Below, piece after piece: positions 27,959 to 36,975 of a stretch of 64,000 bases of DNA. The stretch is from Janthinobacterium aquaticum (GTDB lineage: Bacteria > Pseudomonadota > Gammaproteobacteria > Burkholderiales > Burkholderiaceae_D), in NCBI RefSeq assembly GCF_009208565.1, contig NZ_WFLK01000004.1:372001-436000 (forward strand). The letters run 5' to 3'. The translations under genes were made by a program, and so were the position numbers. Position 1 is the first letter of the stretch; each line of letters starts with the position of its first letter. The notes beneath the pieces are model-generated. The model was given only the letters and a program-made list of their open reading frames with translations, searched no databases and was not told where the DNA came from.

Positions 27959-29227
27959 ATGAACCAGCCACTGTCTTCTTCGCTGTCTTCCAACTTGATG
28001 ACAACTACCGTCATGCACGCCGAGCAGCATCTGCCGGCCCTGGTGCGCCAGCGCATGGATGCGCATTACGTCGAACGCATCGGCAAGCTGCTCGGCGGTG
28101 AACACCTGCATCAATGGCAGGCGATGCCGGACCATGCGGTCATGCTTGCCGGTAATGATTACCTCAATATCGCGGCCGAGCCGGCCTTGCTGGCCGCGCA
28201 GGCGCAGGTGCTGTCGGGCGGCGGCGCCATGCTGATGTCATCGGTGTTCCTGCAGCAAGGCAGCCGACAGCACCGTCTGGAGCGCCGTCTGGCCGCTTTC
28301 CTGGGCAGCGAAGCGTGCGTGCTGGCGCAATCGGGCTGGGCCGCCAATGTCGGGCTGCTGCAAAGCCTGGCCGGCCCAGGCATGCCGGTCTACCTCGACA
28401 TGCAGGCCCACGCCTCATTGTGGGAGGGCGCGCAGTCGGCGCAAGCCCAGGCGCACGCCTTTTTGCATAACGATGTGGCCCAGTTGCAGCGGCTGCTCGA
28501 GCGGCATGGCCCGGGCGTGATCGTTATCGACGCCCTGTACAGCACCAACGGCAGCGTGGCGCCGCTGGCCGCGATGGTGGAGATCGCAGAGCGCAGCGAC
28601 AGCATGCTGATCGTCGACGAGTCGCATTCGCTGGGCACGCATGGCCCACAGGGCGCCGGGCTGGTGGTTGAGCAGGCACTGGCGTCGCGCGTGCATTTTC
28701 GCACCGCCTCGCTGGCCAAGGCGTTTGGCGGGCGCGCCGGCCTGATCACCTGCTCCGAGCGTTTCAAGGGCTATTTTTTGTCAGAATCACGGCCGGCCAT
28801 TTTCAGTTCCTGCCTGCTCGAGCATGAGCTGGCCTGGTTCGACGCCGCGCTCGATTTCATCGCCTCGCCCGTCGCCGATACGCGCCGCGCTGCGCTGCAC
28901 CGCAACAGCGCCGTGCTGCGTGCGGGCCTGGCCGAGCTGGGCTATAACATGCGCGAGGGTAGCGAGCAGATTATCGCGCTCGAAGCGGGTATCGAGCCCG
29001 ATACGCTCAGGCTGCGCAAGGCGCTCGAGCGCCATGGCGTGTATGGCGCCGTATTTTGCGCGCCGGCCACGCCGAAGAACCGCTCACTGGTGCGCCTGAC
29101 CATCAATGCCGGCCTGCGCCACGACGAACTTGCGCGCGTGCTGGCGGCGTGCGCAGCCATCCGCGATGAAGTCGAGCTTGCGCGCTGGCCATCGACGCGG
29201 CGCCTGCGCAAGCTGGCGCTGGTCTAG
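27959..29227 (+). CDS. jqsA: Alpha-hydroxyketone autoinducer synthase (JqsA/CqsA/LqsA family)
   Basis: 422-aa pyridoxal-phosphate enzyme of the alpha-oxoamine synthase family. CqsA and LqsA use acyl-CoA substrates and amino-acid-derived donors to make CAI-1/LAI-1-type alpha-hydroxyketones. Visible motifs: LAGNDYLN (63-70), the PLP ring contact VDESHSLG (D220, H223) and the Schiff-base lysine K254 in TASLAKAFGG. GGAG lies five bases before the ATG at 27959. The divergent jqsS-jqsR pair makes this a signal-synthase gene rather than a plain KBL or BioF enzyme; no biotin or threonine-catabolism genes are nearby. Homologous systems in Janthinobacterium influence violacein production. Confidence 0.9.
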   Translation: MNQPLSSSLSSNLMTTTVMHAEQHLPALVRQRMDAHYVERIGKLLGGEHLHQWQAMPDHAVMLAGNDYLNIAAEPALLAAQAQVLSGGGAMLMSSVFLQQGSRQHRLERRLAAFLGSEACVLAQSGWAANVGLLQSLAGPGMPVYLDMQAHASLWEGAQSAQAQAHAFLHNDVAQLQRLLERHGPGVIVIDALYSTNGSVAPLAAMVEIAERSDSMLIVDESHSLGTHGPQGAGLVVEQALASRVHFRTASLAKAFGGRAGLITCSERFKGYFLSESRPAIFSSCLLEHELAWFDAALDFIASPVADTRRAALHRNSAVLRAGLAELGYNMREGSEQIIALEAGIEPDTLRLRKALERHGVYGAVFCAPATPKNRSLVRLTINAGLRHDELARVLAACAAIRDEVELARWPSTRRLRKLALV

Positions 29228-29276
29228 TGGCAGCTGATGAAAACAGTCGATGGCCGCTTGCGCTATCATGGCGGCC

Positions 29277-29669
29277 ATGACCGATACCACCACTACCCTG
29301 TATGAGACCATCGGCGGCGCGTCCGTGCTGCGCCAGATGGTCGACCGCTTTTACGACCTGATGGAGCTCGAGCCGGAGTTTGCCGGCATCCGCGCCATGC
29401 ATCCGCCGGCCACCGATGGCTCGCGCGACAAGCTGTATTTCTTCCTGACCGGCTGGATGGGCGGGCCCGATCTGTATATCGAAAAGTTCGGCCACCCGCG
29501 CCTGCGCGCGCGCCACCTGCCGTATGCGATCGGCACCAGCGAGCGCGACCAGTGGCTGCGCGCCATGGCCTGGGCCATGGAAGACACCGGCATCGAAGAA
29601 TCCCTGCGCGTGCGCCTGATGGAATCGTTCTATCAGACCGCCGACTGGATGCGCAACAAGCCCGACTGA
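29277..29669 (+). CDS. Group II truncated haemoglobin
   Basis: 130-aa 2-on-2 globin (TrHbII). The segment FGHPRLRARHLPYAIG holds the proximal histidine H80, W93 in DQWLRAM corresponds to the conserved G8 tryptophan, and Y26 is at the B10 position. Such globins bind O2 and NO; roles in detoxification or oxygen handling are proposed for the family. The ATG at 29277 has only a weak ribosome-binding site. It starts 50 bp after jqsA on the same strand and ends two bases before rmuC, so all three may share transcripts. Confidence 0.93.
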   Translation: MTDTTTTLYETIGGASVLRQMVDRFYDLMELEPEFAGIRAMHPPATDGSRDKLYFFLTGWMGGPDLYIEKFGHPRLRARHLPYAIGTSERDQWLRAMAWAMEDTGIEESLRVRLMESFYQTADWMRNKPD

Positions 29670-29671
29670 TC

Positions 29672-31054
29672 ATGACTTCAACCGAGTTCTATATGTTGCT
29701 GGGCGCGCTGGTCGTGGTGATGGCGCTGCTGGTCTTGCTGTTGCTGCGCCCACGCGGCGGTGGCACCGACGGCGCCACCACGCTGGCGCTGGTTCAGCAG
29801 CACCAGCAGCAAAGCCTGGAGCGCATCGACCGCGTCGAACGCGAAGTGCGGCTGCAGCTGCAGGCGTCGGCGCAGGCCACGCGCCAGGACCTGGCCAGCG
29901 GCCTGGCGCAGTTCCAGGCAGCCACCTTGCAGCAGCTCGACAGCCTGCGTGCGCAGATGCAGGCGCAAGGCAAAGTGGGGCGCGAAGAGCAGGCGCAAAG
30001 CCTGGCGCGCTTTGCCGACAGCACCAATCAGAGCCTGGCCAAGCTGACCGAATCGAATGCGCAGCGCCTGCTCGAAGTGCGCGCCACGCTGGAAAGCAAG
30101 ATGCGCGAGTTGCAAAGCGACAATGGCGCGCGCCTTGAAGAAATGCGCAAGACAGTCGATGAAAAGCTGCACGCCACGCTGGAAACGCGCCTGTCCGCCT
30201 CATTCCAGCAGGTGTCGGAACGGTTGGAAAGAGTGCACCAGGGCCTGGGCGAGATGCAGCAGCTGGCGCTGGGCGTGGGCGACCTGAAACGGGTGCTGAC
30301 CAACGTCAAGACGCGCGGCACCTGGGGCGAAGTGCAACTGGAAATGCTGCTGGAACAGGTACTGACCGTCGACCAGTACGCCAAGAACGTGGAAACTATC
30401 GCCGGCAGCGGCGCGCGCGTGGAGTTTGCGCTGAAACTGCCGGGCCTGACCGATGGCGGAGCGCCCGTGTGGATGCCGATCGATGCCAAGTTTCCCAAGG
30501 AGCAGTACGAACGCCTGGTCGAATCGGCCGAACGCGCCGACGCCGAGGGCGTGCTGCTAGCGGGGCGCGAACTCGAACGCGCGGTGCGCGGCGAAGCCAA
30601 AACTATTGCTGACAAATACCTGGCGCCGCCGCACACCACCGATTTCGCCATCCTGTTCCTGCCGACCGAAGGCCTGTATGCCGAAGTGATGCGCCGCCCG
30701 GGGCTGGCCGATGAACTGCAGCGCGTTCATCGCGTCAGCATTGCCGGCCCGTCCACGCTGACGGCCTTGCTCAACAGCCTGCAGATGGGCTTTCGCACGC
30801 TGGCGCTGGAAAAGCGGTCGTCCGAAGTGTGGCAGGTGCTGGGCGCGGTGAAAACCGAGTTTGCCAAATTCGGCGACGTGCTGTCGCAAACCCGGCAGAC
30901 GCTGGAAAAAGCAGCGCGCAATATCGAAAGCGCCGAAGTGCGCAGCCGCCAGATGACACGCAAGCTCAAGTCGGTCGAAGCGCTGCCGGGCGAGGCGGCG
31001 GCGCTATTGCTCGGTTCTGCCAGCGACAGCGCCGACGGCGATCCGCCGCCATAG
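29672..31054 (+). CDS. rmuC: RmuC family DNA recombination protein
   Basis: 460-aa RmuC. An N-terminal membrane anchor (FYMLLGALVVVMALLVLLLLR) is followed by a long coiled coil rich in Gln, Leu and Ala (about residues 35-210). The RmuC nuclease-like domain has RGTWGEVQLEMLLEQVL and PIDAKFPKEQYERL. In E. coli RmuC limits inversions at short inverted repeats. The ATG at 29672 lies two bases after the globin stop. The stop codon lies inside the left direct repeat of a MITE-like element. Confidence 0.94.
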   Translation: MTSTEFYMLLGALVVVMALLVLLLLRPRGGGTDGATTLALVQQHQQQSLERIDRVEREVRLQLQASAQATRQDLASGLAQFQAATLQQLDSLRAQMQAQGKVGREEQAQSLARFADSTNQSLAKLTESNAQRLLEVRATLESKMRELQSDNGARLEEMRKTVDEKLHATLETRLSASFQQVSERLERVHQGLGEMQQLALGVGDLKRVLTNVKTRGTWGEVQLEMLLEQVLTVDQYAKNVETIAGSGARVEFALKLPGLTDGGAPVWMPIDAKFPKEQYERLVESAERADAEGVLLAGRELERAVRGEAKTIADKYLAPPHTTDFAILFLPTEGLYAEVMRRPGLADELQRVHRVSIAGPSTLTALLNSLQMGFRTLALEKRSSEVWQVLGAVKTEFAKFGDVLSQTRQTLEKAARNIESAEVRSRQMTRKLKSVEALPGEAAALLLGSASDSADGDPPP

Positions 31055-31325
31055 CCTGATGCCGCTAGTTAGCGCCCCAGCGCCACAAGCACACCACTAA
31101 AAAGTGACAACACGCCTTGCGCCGGCACAGGAGCACCGGGCCAAGCGGGCCTGAAAAATGTCGAGGGCAAGGCGCAGCGACGAAGACAGTACGCCAGTAC
31201 GGCGAGGAGCTGCAACGCCGCCATCGGCATTTTCTCGGGCTCGCGTCGCTGGCCCGCCATTTTTTCGCCTTGCGACTTTCAATGCTTGAAAAAGCTTAAT
31301 TTAGCGGCATTACCGTCATAGCCTG
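31051..31325. mobile_element. MITE-like non-coding element flanked by 8-bp direct repeats
   Basis: ATAGCCTG occurs at 31051-31058 and again at 31318-31325. Between them, TGCCGCTA (31060-31067) and its complement TAGCGGCA (31302-31309) form terminal inverted repeats, with partial similarity continuing inward. An inner inverted pair GCAAGGCG (31167-31174) / CGCCTTGC (31266-31273) adds structure. No protein-coding signal is visible. The layout suggests a non-autonomous element with a target duplication, inserted at the rmuC stop codon. The right inverted repeat is eight bases from its flanking repeat, which is atypical. Confidence 0.5.
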
Positions 31326-31328
31326 CAT

Positions 31329-32270
31329 TCAGGCGCCGCGGCGGCGCCAGGCGGCACCGGCCACTAGCAGCAGGCCGGCCGCCAGCATGGCCCAGGTTTG
31401 CGGCTCGGGCACTGCCGGGATCACGCTCGGTTCGGTTGGCAGCGTCGGCACGATCACGGTGGGCTGCACCGGCGGGCTGATCATGCCGCCGCCGCCGCGG
31501 GAGCCGCCGCCGCCACCGCCGCCCATATACACGGTCGAGCCCGGTATAAATGAAGGCAGCGGCGTGCTCGAGGCCGTATTGCCGCCGGTCGCGATGCCGC
31601 CGCGCGGCGCGTCCGGATTATCGATGATGGGTACGCCCAGTTCGGTAGCATGCATGCCGGGCGGCCCTTCGGGCCAGGCGCCGATGGGTACCACGCCGCC
31701 GGGGCCGGCAGCGCCGCCTTCGCCTGCAGCGCCAGCACCTGCACCGCCAGCGCCACCGGCAGGCATGCCGCCGCCGGCCAGCGCAATGCGGCTGACATTG
31801 CGGCAGATGGTCGGCACCAGGATGCATTCGCCCTTGACGCAGTAGACCAGTCCGCGCTCGCGCATTGTGTCGCTCCAGCCAGCGCGTGTCACATTCTTGC
31901 ATACCCGGCCCTGTCCAAAATGCATCTGGCTGATGCGGGCGTCGTAACGTTCCTTGCCTGTGATCGCGTCGCGGCTGATCACCACGATCTCGTCATATTG
32001 GCGATCGCGCATGCGCTGTTTCAGCTCCTCCCGCACGGCGGGGGCAATCTCGGTATACCGGTCCACTGCGGCCACCACGTCTCCCATGAAAGGGTCGACG
32101 CCGGGGCGGTTCCAGTTGCAGTTTTCCAGCACGGCAGCGCGGCTGGCGCTGTAGGCGGGGGCGGGCAGAGACGCCAGGAAGCACGCCATCAGCAGGCAAA
32201 GCATGGTAAGGAGATAACCGTTGCTATGGCAAGCGATGCGTTGGACTGCCAGTTTCTTAGAGGAAATCAT
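31329..32270 (-). CDS. MHFG-type PEP-CTERM sorting-domain protein
   Basis: 313-aa exported protein. It has a signal peptide (hydrophobic LLTMLCLLMACFLASLPAPAYSA), then a conserved N-terminal domain with NCNWNRPGVDPFMGDVVAAVDRY and the motif QMHFGQGRVC. A long Gly/Ala/Pro-rich low-complexity region follows (about 175-285). The C-terminus is a PEP-CTERM signal: VPEPQTWAMLAAGLLLVAGAAWRRR. Such signals are processed by an exosortase, tied to exopolysaccharide-associated surface display; none is encoded in this window. The domain order matches a family I recall as MHFG PEP-CTERM; its function is unknown. The start at 32270 has a weak ribosome-binding site. Confidence 0.85.
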   Translation of the reverse strand: MISSKKLAVQRIACHSNGYLLTMLCLLMACFLASLPAPAYSASRAAVLENCNWNRPGVDPFMGDVVAAVDRYTEIAPAVREELKQRMRDRQYDEIVVISRDAITGKERYDARISQMHFGQGRVCKNVTRAGWSDTMRERGLVYCVKGECILVPTICRNVSRIALAGGGMPAGGAGGAGAGAAGEGGAAGPGGVVPIGAWPEGPPGMHATELGVPIIDNPDAPRGGIATGGNTASSTPLPSFIPGSTVYMGGGGGGGSRGGGGMISPPVQPTVIVPTLPTEPSVIPAVPEPQTWAMLAAGLLLVAGAAWRRRGA

Positions 32271-32422
32271 ATCGAAATCTATCCAGAAGATGAGATTCGA
32301 TGTTATCACCGAAGAAATTAAAGTCTCAAGAAATAAATAAAATTATTATAATAAATGTTAGGTAAATTACATAAGAATCTGATTGATGTTTCCTCTCAAA
32401 AACTTACTTTTCCAGCTGCAAT

Positions 32423-32457
32423 GAAAACGCCACCGCCTGCAAGCAGGACGGTGGCGT
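32423..32457 (-). terminator. Rho-independent terminator of the moaA/mobA-moeA transcript
   Basis: ACGCCACCG (32427-32435) pairs with CGGTGGCGT (32449-32457), with an inner CCTGC/GCAGG. On the minus strand it is followed by TTTTC, about 20 bp after the moeA-domain stop. Confidence 0.88.
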
Positions 32458-32475
32458 CGGCAAAGCGCGATGCGG

Positions 32476-34320
32476 TCAGGTCAAACCATGGAACAGCACG
32501 ATATCGACCAGTTCGCCGGCAGCCACGTTGCCTTGCGCTTCGGGCAGCACGATCATGCAGTTCGCTTCGCTCATCGAACGCAGGATGCCCGAGCCTTGCG
32601 CACCGGTCACGCTGACCTGCTGGCGGCCATCGCCGTCGATGCTGACGATGCCGCGCTGGAATTCGGTGCGGCCGCGTTTCTTGCGGATCGCCGCCTGCGC
32701 CGGCACGCGCAGGCGCGGCAGCGCGGTGGCGGCCGGATCGGCGCCCATCATGCGCAGCAGCGTAGGGCGGGCCAAAAAATAAAAAGTCGACATCACTGCC
32801 ACCGGGTTGCCCGGCAATCCCAGCAGCAGCGCCTGGTGGCCGTCGGTGCCGATGGTGCCGAACGCCATTGGCCGGCCCGGGCGCATATTGAGCTGCCAGA
32901 ATGCCACCTGGCCCAGCCGCGCCAGCACCTCGCGCGTAAAGTCGGCCGCGCCGGAGGACACGCCGCCCGAGGTAATGATCACATCGGCCTGCGCGCAGGC
33001 CTGGCGCAGCGCCGCTTCCAGTGCGTCGGGATGGTCGCGCACGATGCCCATGTCGAGCAGTTCGCAGCCGAGCCGCTCGAGCATGCCCAGCAGGGTGTAG
33101 CGGTTGCTGTCGTAGATGGCGCCAGGCGTCAGCGCTTCGCCCAGCGAACGCAATTCATCGCCGGTGGAAAAAAACGCCACGCGCAGGCGCCGCCGCACCG
33201 GTACGCTGGCAATGCCCAGCGAGGCGACCAGGCCCAGTTCGGCCGGACCCAGCAGCTTGCCTGCGAGCAGCGCCGGCTGGCCGGCCATCAGGTCTTCGCC
33301 CTTGAAGCGGCGGTTGGCGCCGGGCCGGATGGCTGCTGCGTCGAACACGATCCGGCCGTCGTCGGCCTGGCGCACCAGTTCCTGCGGCAGCACGCTGTCG
33401 CAGCCGGTCGGCATTACCGCGCCGGTCATGATGCGCGCGCACTGGCCCGGCACAATCGCCACCGTGCCGGGTCGCCCGGCCAGGATGGTGTCGGCGACCT
33501 GCAGGCTGACGCTGCCGCCGCCAGCCAGGTCGGCGCCGTGCAGTGCGTAGCCGTCCATGGCCGAGTTGTCATGCGCCGGTACGCTGATCGGTGAAATGAT
33601 ATCGCTGGCCAGTATCCGTCCCAGCGCCTGCTGCACCGGCAATTGTTCGACTTCGGCAACCGGTGCGACTGCGCCCGCAAGCATGGCCTGCGCGCTGTCG
33701 ACCGACAGGCCTTCGGCTTCCAGTGCCGCCAGTTGTTCAGGTGTATTGATATTGCGGAAGGCCAGTTCGTTCTCGAACAGCACTTCGGCCACACGCAAGG
33801 GCCCGTGCCAGGCGCTGACTTTGCGCTCGCCACTGGCCAGATAGGCGTCGAGCTGGGGCAGGGCCGACGTCCCTACCAGGCAAAATACCGGATGGCGGCG
33901 GCGCAGGCGCTGGCCGCCGGCATCGACTTCTTCGGTCACCGCGATGGCCAGGTCGGCCCCGGCCGCTTCCAGCCCTGCGGCCAGGCGCTGCACCAGGTCA
34001 GGCGGCAACATCGGCGTATCGCATGGCACGCTGAGCACATATGGCGTGGCGGCGCGACGCAGCCCGCTTTGCAGGCCGGCCAGCGGACCGCAGTGATCGG
34101 CCAGGTCATCGGGCCAGAGCGGCAGGCCCAGCGCTGCATATTGTTCAGTAGGGGTATTGACGTTGATGGCCAGCAGGCCAACCTGCGGCGCCAGGCGCTG
34201 CACGATGTGCTGCAGCAGGCTCTGGCCGTGCAGTGGCAGCATGGCCTTGTCGACCCGGCCCATGCGTGTTGCCAGGCCGCCGGCCAGGACCAGGCCGGTA
34301 ATGGAGTGTTGTTCGATCAT
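32476..34320 (-). CDS. MobA-MoeA fusion: molybdenum cofactor guanylyltransferase / molybdopterin molybdotransferase
   Basis: One 614-aa open frame joins two enzymes. Residues 1 to about 203 are MobA: VLAGGLATRMGRVDKAMLPL nucleotide-binding loop, LSVPCDTPMLPPDL, closing with AFRNINTPEQL. It transfers GMP to make Mo-bis-MGD cofactor. Residues from about 204 to 614 are MoeA, which inserts molybdate into adenylated molybdopterin: VPAHDNSAMDGYAL, RIMTGAVMPTGCD, SNRYTLLGMLERLG, ITSGGVSSGAADF and LLGLPGNPVAVM. The junction (about 33711) has no extra linker: the last MobA residues run directly into the usual MoeA start. The two are normally separate genes. It lies downstream of moaA; a single-base error at the junction would mimic a fusion. 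Confidence 0.9.
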   Translation of the reverse strand: MIEQHSITGLVLAGGLATRMGRVDKAMLPLHGQSLLQHIVQRLAPQVGLLAINVNTPTEQYAALGLPLWPDDLADHCGPLAGLQSGLRRAATPYVLSVPCDTPMLPPDLVQRLAAGLEAAGADLAIAVTEEVDAGGQRLRRRHPVFCLVGTSALPQLDAYLASGERKVSAWHGPLRVAEVLFENELAFRNINTPEQLAALEAEGLSVDSAQAMLAGAVAPVAEVEQLPVQQALGRILASDIISPISVPAHDNSAMDGYALHGADLAGGGSVSLQVADTILAGRPGTVAIVPGQCARIMTGAVMPTGCDSVLPQELVRQADDGRIVFDAAAIRPGANRRFKGEDLMAGQPALLAGKLLGPAELGLVASLGIASVPVRRRLRVAFFSTGDELRSLGEALTPGAIYDSNRYTLLGMLERLGCELLDMGIVRDHPDALEAALRQACAQADVIITSGGVSSGAADFTREVLARLGQVAFWQLNMRPGRPMAFGTIGTDGHQALLLGLPGNPVAVMSTFYFLARPTLLRMMGADPAATALPRLRVPAQAAIRKKRGRTEFQRGIVSIDGDGRQQVSVTGAQGSGILRSMSEANCMIVLPEAQGNVAAGELVDIVLFHGLT

Positions 34321-34397
34321 GCGAAAGTCGTGCGGTTGATGGCGCCAGCCGTCATGTTAGCAGTGCCGGCATGCGGCCGGCGATCTGCTGGCGCGAT

Positions 34398-35519
34398 TCA
34401 GCCGCCGATATACGACATTTCCACTTTCTTTTTACCGGCGTCAAGGGCCGTGCCATCCTTGCTGCTTTGGCTGGCGCGCAATTCGGAATAGCGGTCGCCG
34501 CGCACGCGCCACAGCCGTCCGATGGCGGTAGAAATTTCTGCATCGCTATGACTGCTGCGCAGCAGTGCGCGCAGATCGTGCCCGCCGGTGGCGAACAGGC
34601 AGGTATAGAGCTTGCCTTCGGTCGACAGGCGGGCGCGGCTGCAGTCGGCGCAAAACGCCTGCGTCACGCTGGAAATGAGGCCGATTTCGCCGCTACCGTC
34701 GCTGTAGCGCCAGCGCGCTGCCGTCTCGCCCGCATAGTTGGGGTCGATCGGCTCGATCGGCATGTGTGCGCCGATGCGGCGCGCCACTTCGCCCGATGCA
34801 ATCACTTCCTTCAGGTCCCAGCCATTCGAGGCGCCCACATCCATGTATTCGATAAAGCGCAAAATGGTCGGCGTACCCTTGAAGTGCCGCGCCATCGGCA
34901 CGATTTCCTGATCGTTCATGCCGGCCTTGACCACCATATTGACCTTTACCGGCCCCAGCCCCACCTGGTGCGCCATATCGATGCCGTGCAGGACGTCGGC
35001 TACCGCAAAGTCGACGTCGTTCATGCGCCTGAAGGTGGTCTCGTCGAGCGAGTCGAGCGAAACGGTAACCCGGTTCAGGCCGGCGTCCCTGAGCGATTGC
35101 GCTTTTTTCGCCAGCAGCGAGCCGTTGGTGGTCAGCGTCAGGTCCAGCGGCTGGCCCGATGGCGTGCGCAGTTCGGCCAGCATGCCGACCAGGCGTTCGA
35201 TGTTTTTGCGCAGCAGCGGCTCGCCCCCGGTCAGGCGGATTTTTTCCACGCCGTGCGCCACGAACAGGCGCGCAATGCGGGTGATTTCCTCGAACGACAG
35301 CAAATCCTTATGCGGCAGATACACATGGTTCTTGTCAAAGACATCTTTCGGCATGCAATAGACGCAGCGGAAATTGCAGCGGTCCGTGATGGAAATGCGC
35401 AAGTCATGCAGCGGCCGCCCACGCCGGTCCGACAGCTGGCCGGTTGCCGGCTCCAGCAGCTTCGGTATCGACAGCGCGCCATGGCGGGCGTCGGCAAGGT
35501 AGATGATCTTGTCAGGCAT
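34398..35519 (-). CDS. moaA: GTP 3',8-cyclase (molybdenum cofactor biosynthesis)
   Basis: 373-aa radical-SAM enzyme catalysing the first step of molybdopterin synthesis from GTP. The N-terminal [4Fe-4S] motif is CNFRCVYC, followed by [13 protein letters not shown] for SAM binding. The C-terminal cluster cysteines lie in [21 protein letters not shown], and the protein ends in the conserved Gly-Gly tail (MSYIGG) needed for activity. Its N-terminus is longer than E. coli MoaA by about 25 residues. The mobA-moeA fusion lies 77 bp downstream on the same strand. Confidence 0.97.
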   Translation of the reverse strand: MPDKIIYLADARHGALSIPKLLEPATGQLSDRRGRPLHDLRISITDRCNFRCVYCMPKDVFDKNHVYLPHKDLLSFEEITRIARLFVAHGVEKIRLTGGEPLLRKNIERLVGMLAELRTPSGQPLDLTLTTNGSLLAKKAQSLRDAGLNRVTVSLDSLDETTFRRMNDVDFAVADVLHGIDMAHQVGLGPVKVNMVVKAGMNDQEIVPMARHFKGTPTILRFIEYMDVGASNGWDLKEVIASGEVARRIGAHMPIEPIDPNYAGETAARWRYSDGSGEIGLISSVTQAFCADCSRARLSTEGKLYTCLFATGGHDLRALLRSSHSDAEISTAIGRLWRVRGDRYSELRASQSSKDGTALDAGKKKVEMSYIGG

Positions 35520-35543
35520 GAAGGTAGAACACGGTAAGGAAGG

Positions 35544-36887
35544 TCAAGGCAGGTACGATAGCACGAGGCCGGAAATGGCACAGGACAGCAGCAGTTTGAT
35601 GGTGCCCACCCGAAATTGTAACAGCGCCAGCAAAGCCGTGCCGGCCAGCGCCACGGCCAGCCAGTCGATGCCGCCCGGATCGGCACCCGGTACAAACACG
35701 TGACGGCCGAAAAATACGGCCAGGCTGGCCATGACGCCGACCACGGCGGCCGAGATGGCCGTCAGCGGCGCCTGCAGGCGCAGGTTGCCGCGCGTGGCTT
35801 CGACCAGCGGCGCGCCGGCCAGAATAAAGATAAACGATGGCAGAAACGTAAACCAGGCCGTGACCAGCGCGCCGCACAAGCCTGCCAGCCACAGTGGCAC
35901 ACCGACAGCGGCCTGGCCCCAGGCGCCGACAAAGCCGATAAAGGCCACGATCATGATCAAAGGCCCCGGCGTGGTCTCGCCCAGCGCCAGGCCGTCCATC
36001 ATCTGGGCAGCAGTGAGCCAGTGGAAATGCTCGACCGCACCCTGGTATAAATAAGGCAACACGGCGTAGGCGCCGCCAAAGGTCAGCAAGGCGGCCTTGC
36101 CGAAAAAGACCGCCATCTGCGACAGCGGGTGATGGCGCCCACCGGCCCAGGCGAGTAGGGCCCAGGCCAGCAACGCCAGCGACAGCCCGAGCAGGCAGGT
36201 ACGCAGCAGGCGCGGCCAGCTCAGCCTGGCATGCGATGGCGTTGGCGTATGGTCGTCGATCAGCGCTGCCGCATGCGGCTGCGCAGCGGTGCCAGGGGCG
36301 GCAGAAGGGGCGGCAGGAGGGGCAAACTGTTGCGGCAGCAGCATGCCGCCGATCAGGCCCAGCAGGGCCGCACCCAACACGATCAAGGGAAATGGCAGAT
36401 GCAGCACGGCGATGCCGAGAAAAGCAGCGCCAGCCAGGGCCAGCAAGGCCGGGCTGCGCAAGGTACGCCGTCCCAGGCGCCACGCTGCCGCCACCACAAT
36501 GGCGACCACTGCCGGCTTGACGCCGTACAGGATGGCGCTCACCGCGGCCAGCTGGCCGTAGGCCATATACAGCCAGGACAACGCGATCAGTACGCCGAGC
36601 GAAGGCAGCAGGAACAGCAGCCCGGCCAGCACGCCGCCAGCGGTGCGGTGCAACAGCCAGCCGATATAGATGGCCAGCTGGGTCGCTTCGGGCCCGGGCA
36701 GCAGCATGCAGTAATTGAGTGCATGCAAAAATCGCTGTTCAGAAATCCAGCGCCGCCGCTCGACCAGTTCGGCGTGCATCATGGCGATCTGCCCGGCCGG
36801 GCCGCCGAAACTGACACAACCAAGTTTGAGCCAGTACCAGAAGGCGGTACGCAAGGTGACGTGGTCGGGAGGCAGTGTGGTGGACAT
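35544..36887 (-). CDS. chrA: Chromate transporter, long-chain ChrA family
   Basis: 447-aa inner-membrane protein with two homologous CHR domains. The first starts with KLGCVSFGGPAGQIAMMH and the second with FFGKAALLTFGGAYAVLPYLYQ, each followed by PGP-type loops (LLPGPEATQ; ETTPGPLIM). About ten hydrophobic segments are visible. Family members export chromate in a proton-driven way and confer resistance, but many are uncharacterised. The ATG at 36887 is used because upstream codons overlap the rne terminator. It lies between rne and moaA on the same strand and no chrB regulator is present. Confidence 0.93.
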   Translation of the reverse strand: MSTTLPPDHVTLRTAFWYWLKLGCVSFGGPAGQIAMMHAELVERRRWISEQRFLHALNYCMLLPGPEATQLAIYIGWLLHRTAGGVLAGLLFLLPSLGVLIALSWLYMAYGQLAAVSAILYGVKPAVVAIVVAAAWRLGRRTLRSPALLALAGAAFLGIAVLHLPFPLIVLGAALLGLIGGMLLPQQFAPPAAPSAAPGTAAQPHAAALIDDHTPTPSHARLSWPRLLRTCLLGLSLALLAWALLAWAGGRHHPLSQMAVFFGKAALLTFGGAYAVLPYLYQGAVEHFHWLTAAQMMDGLALGETTPGPLIMIVAFIGFVGAWGQAAVGVPLWLAGLCGALVTAWFTFLPSFIFILAGAPLVEATRGNLRLQAPLTAISAAVVGVMASLAVFFGRHVFVPGADPGGIDWLAVALAGTALLALLQFRVGTIKLLLSCAISGLVLSYLP

Positions 36888-36914
36888 GGCTGGCGGCGTG
36901 TTTGCTGGCGGCAT

Positions 36915-36944
36915 GAAAAAAGGGAAGCTCACGCTTCCCTTTTG
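36915..36944 (-). terminator. Rho-independent terminator of rne
   Basis: AAAGGGAAGC (36919-36928) pairs with GCTTCCCTTT (36933-36942) around TCAC. The minus-strand transcript ends in TTTTTT about 35 bp after the rne stop. Confidence 0.92.
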
Positions 36945-36975
36945 GCTGGTTTGCGTAGGGCGAACCCGGCGCTGA

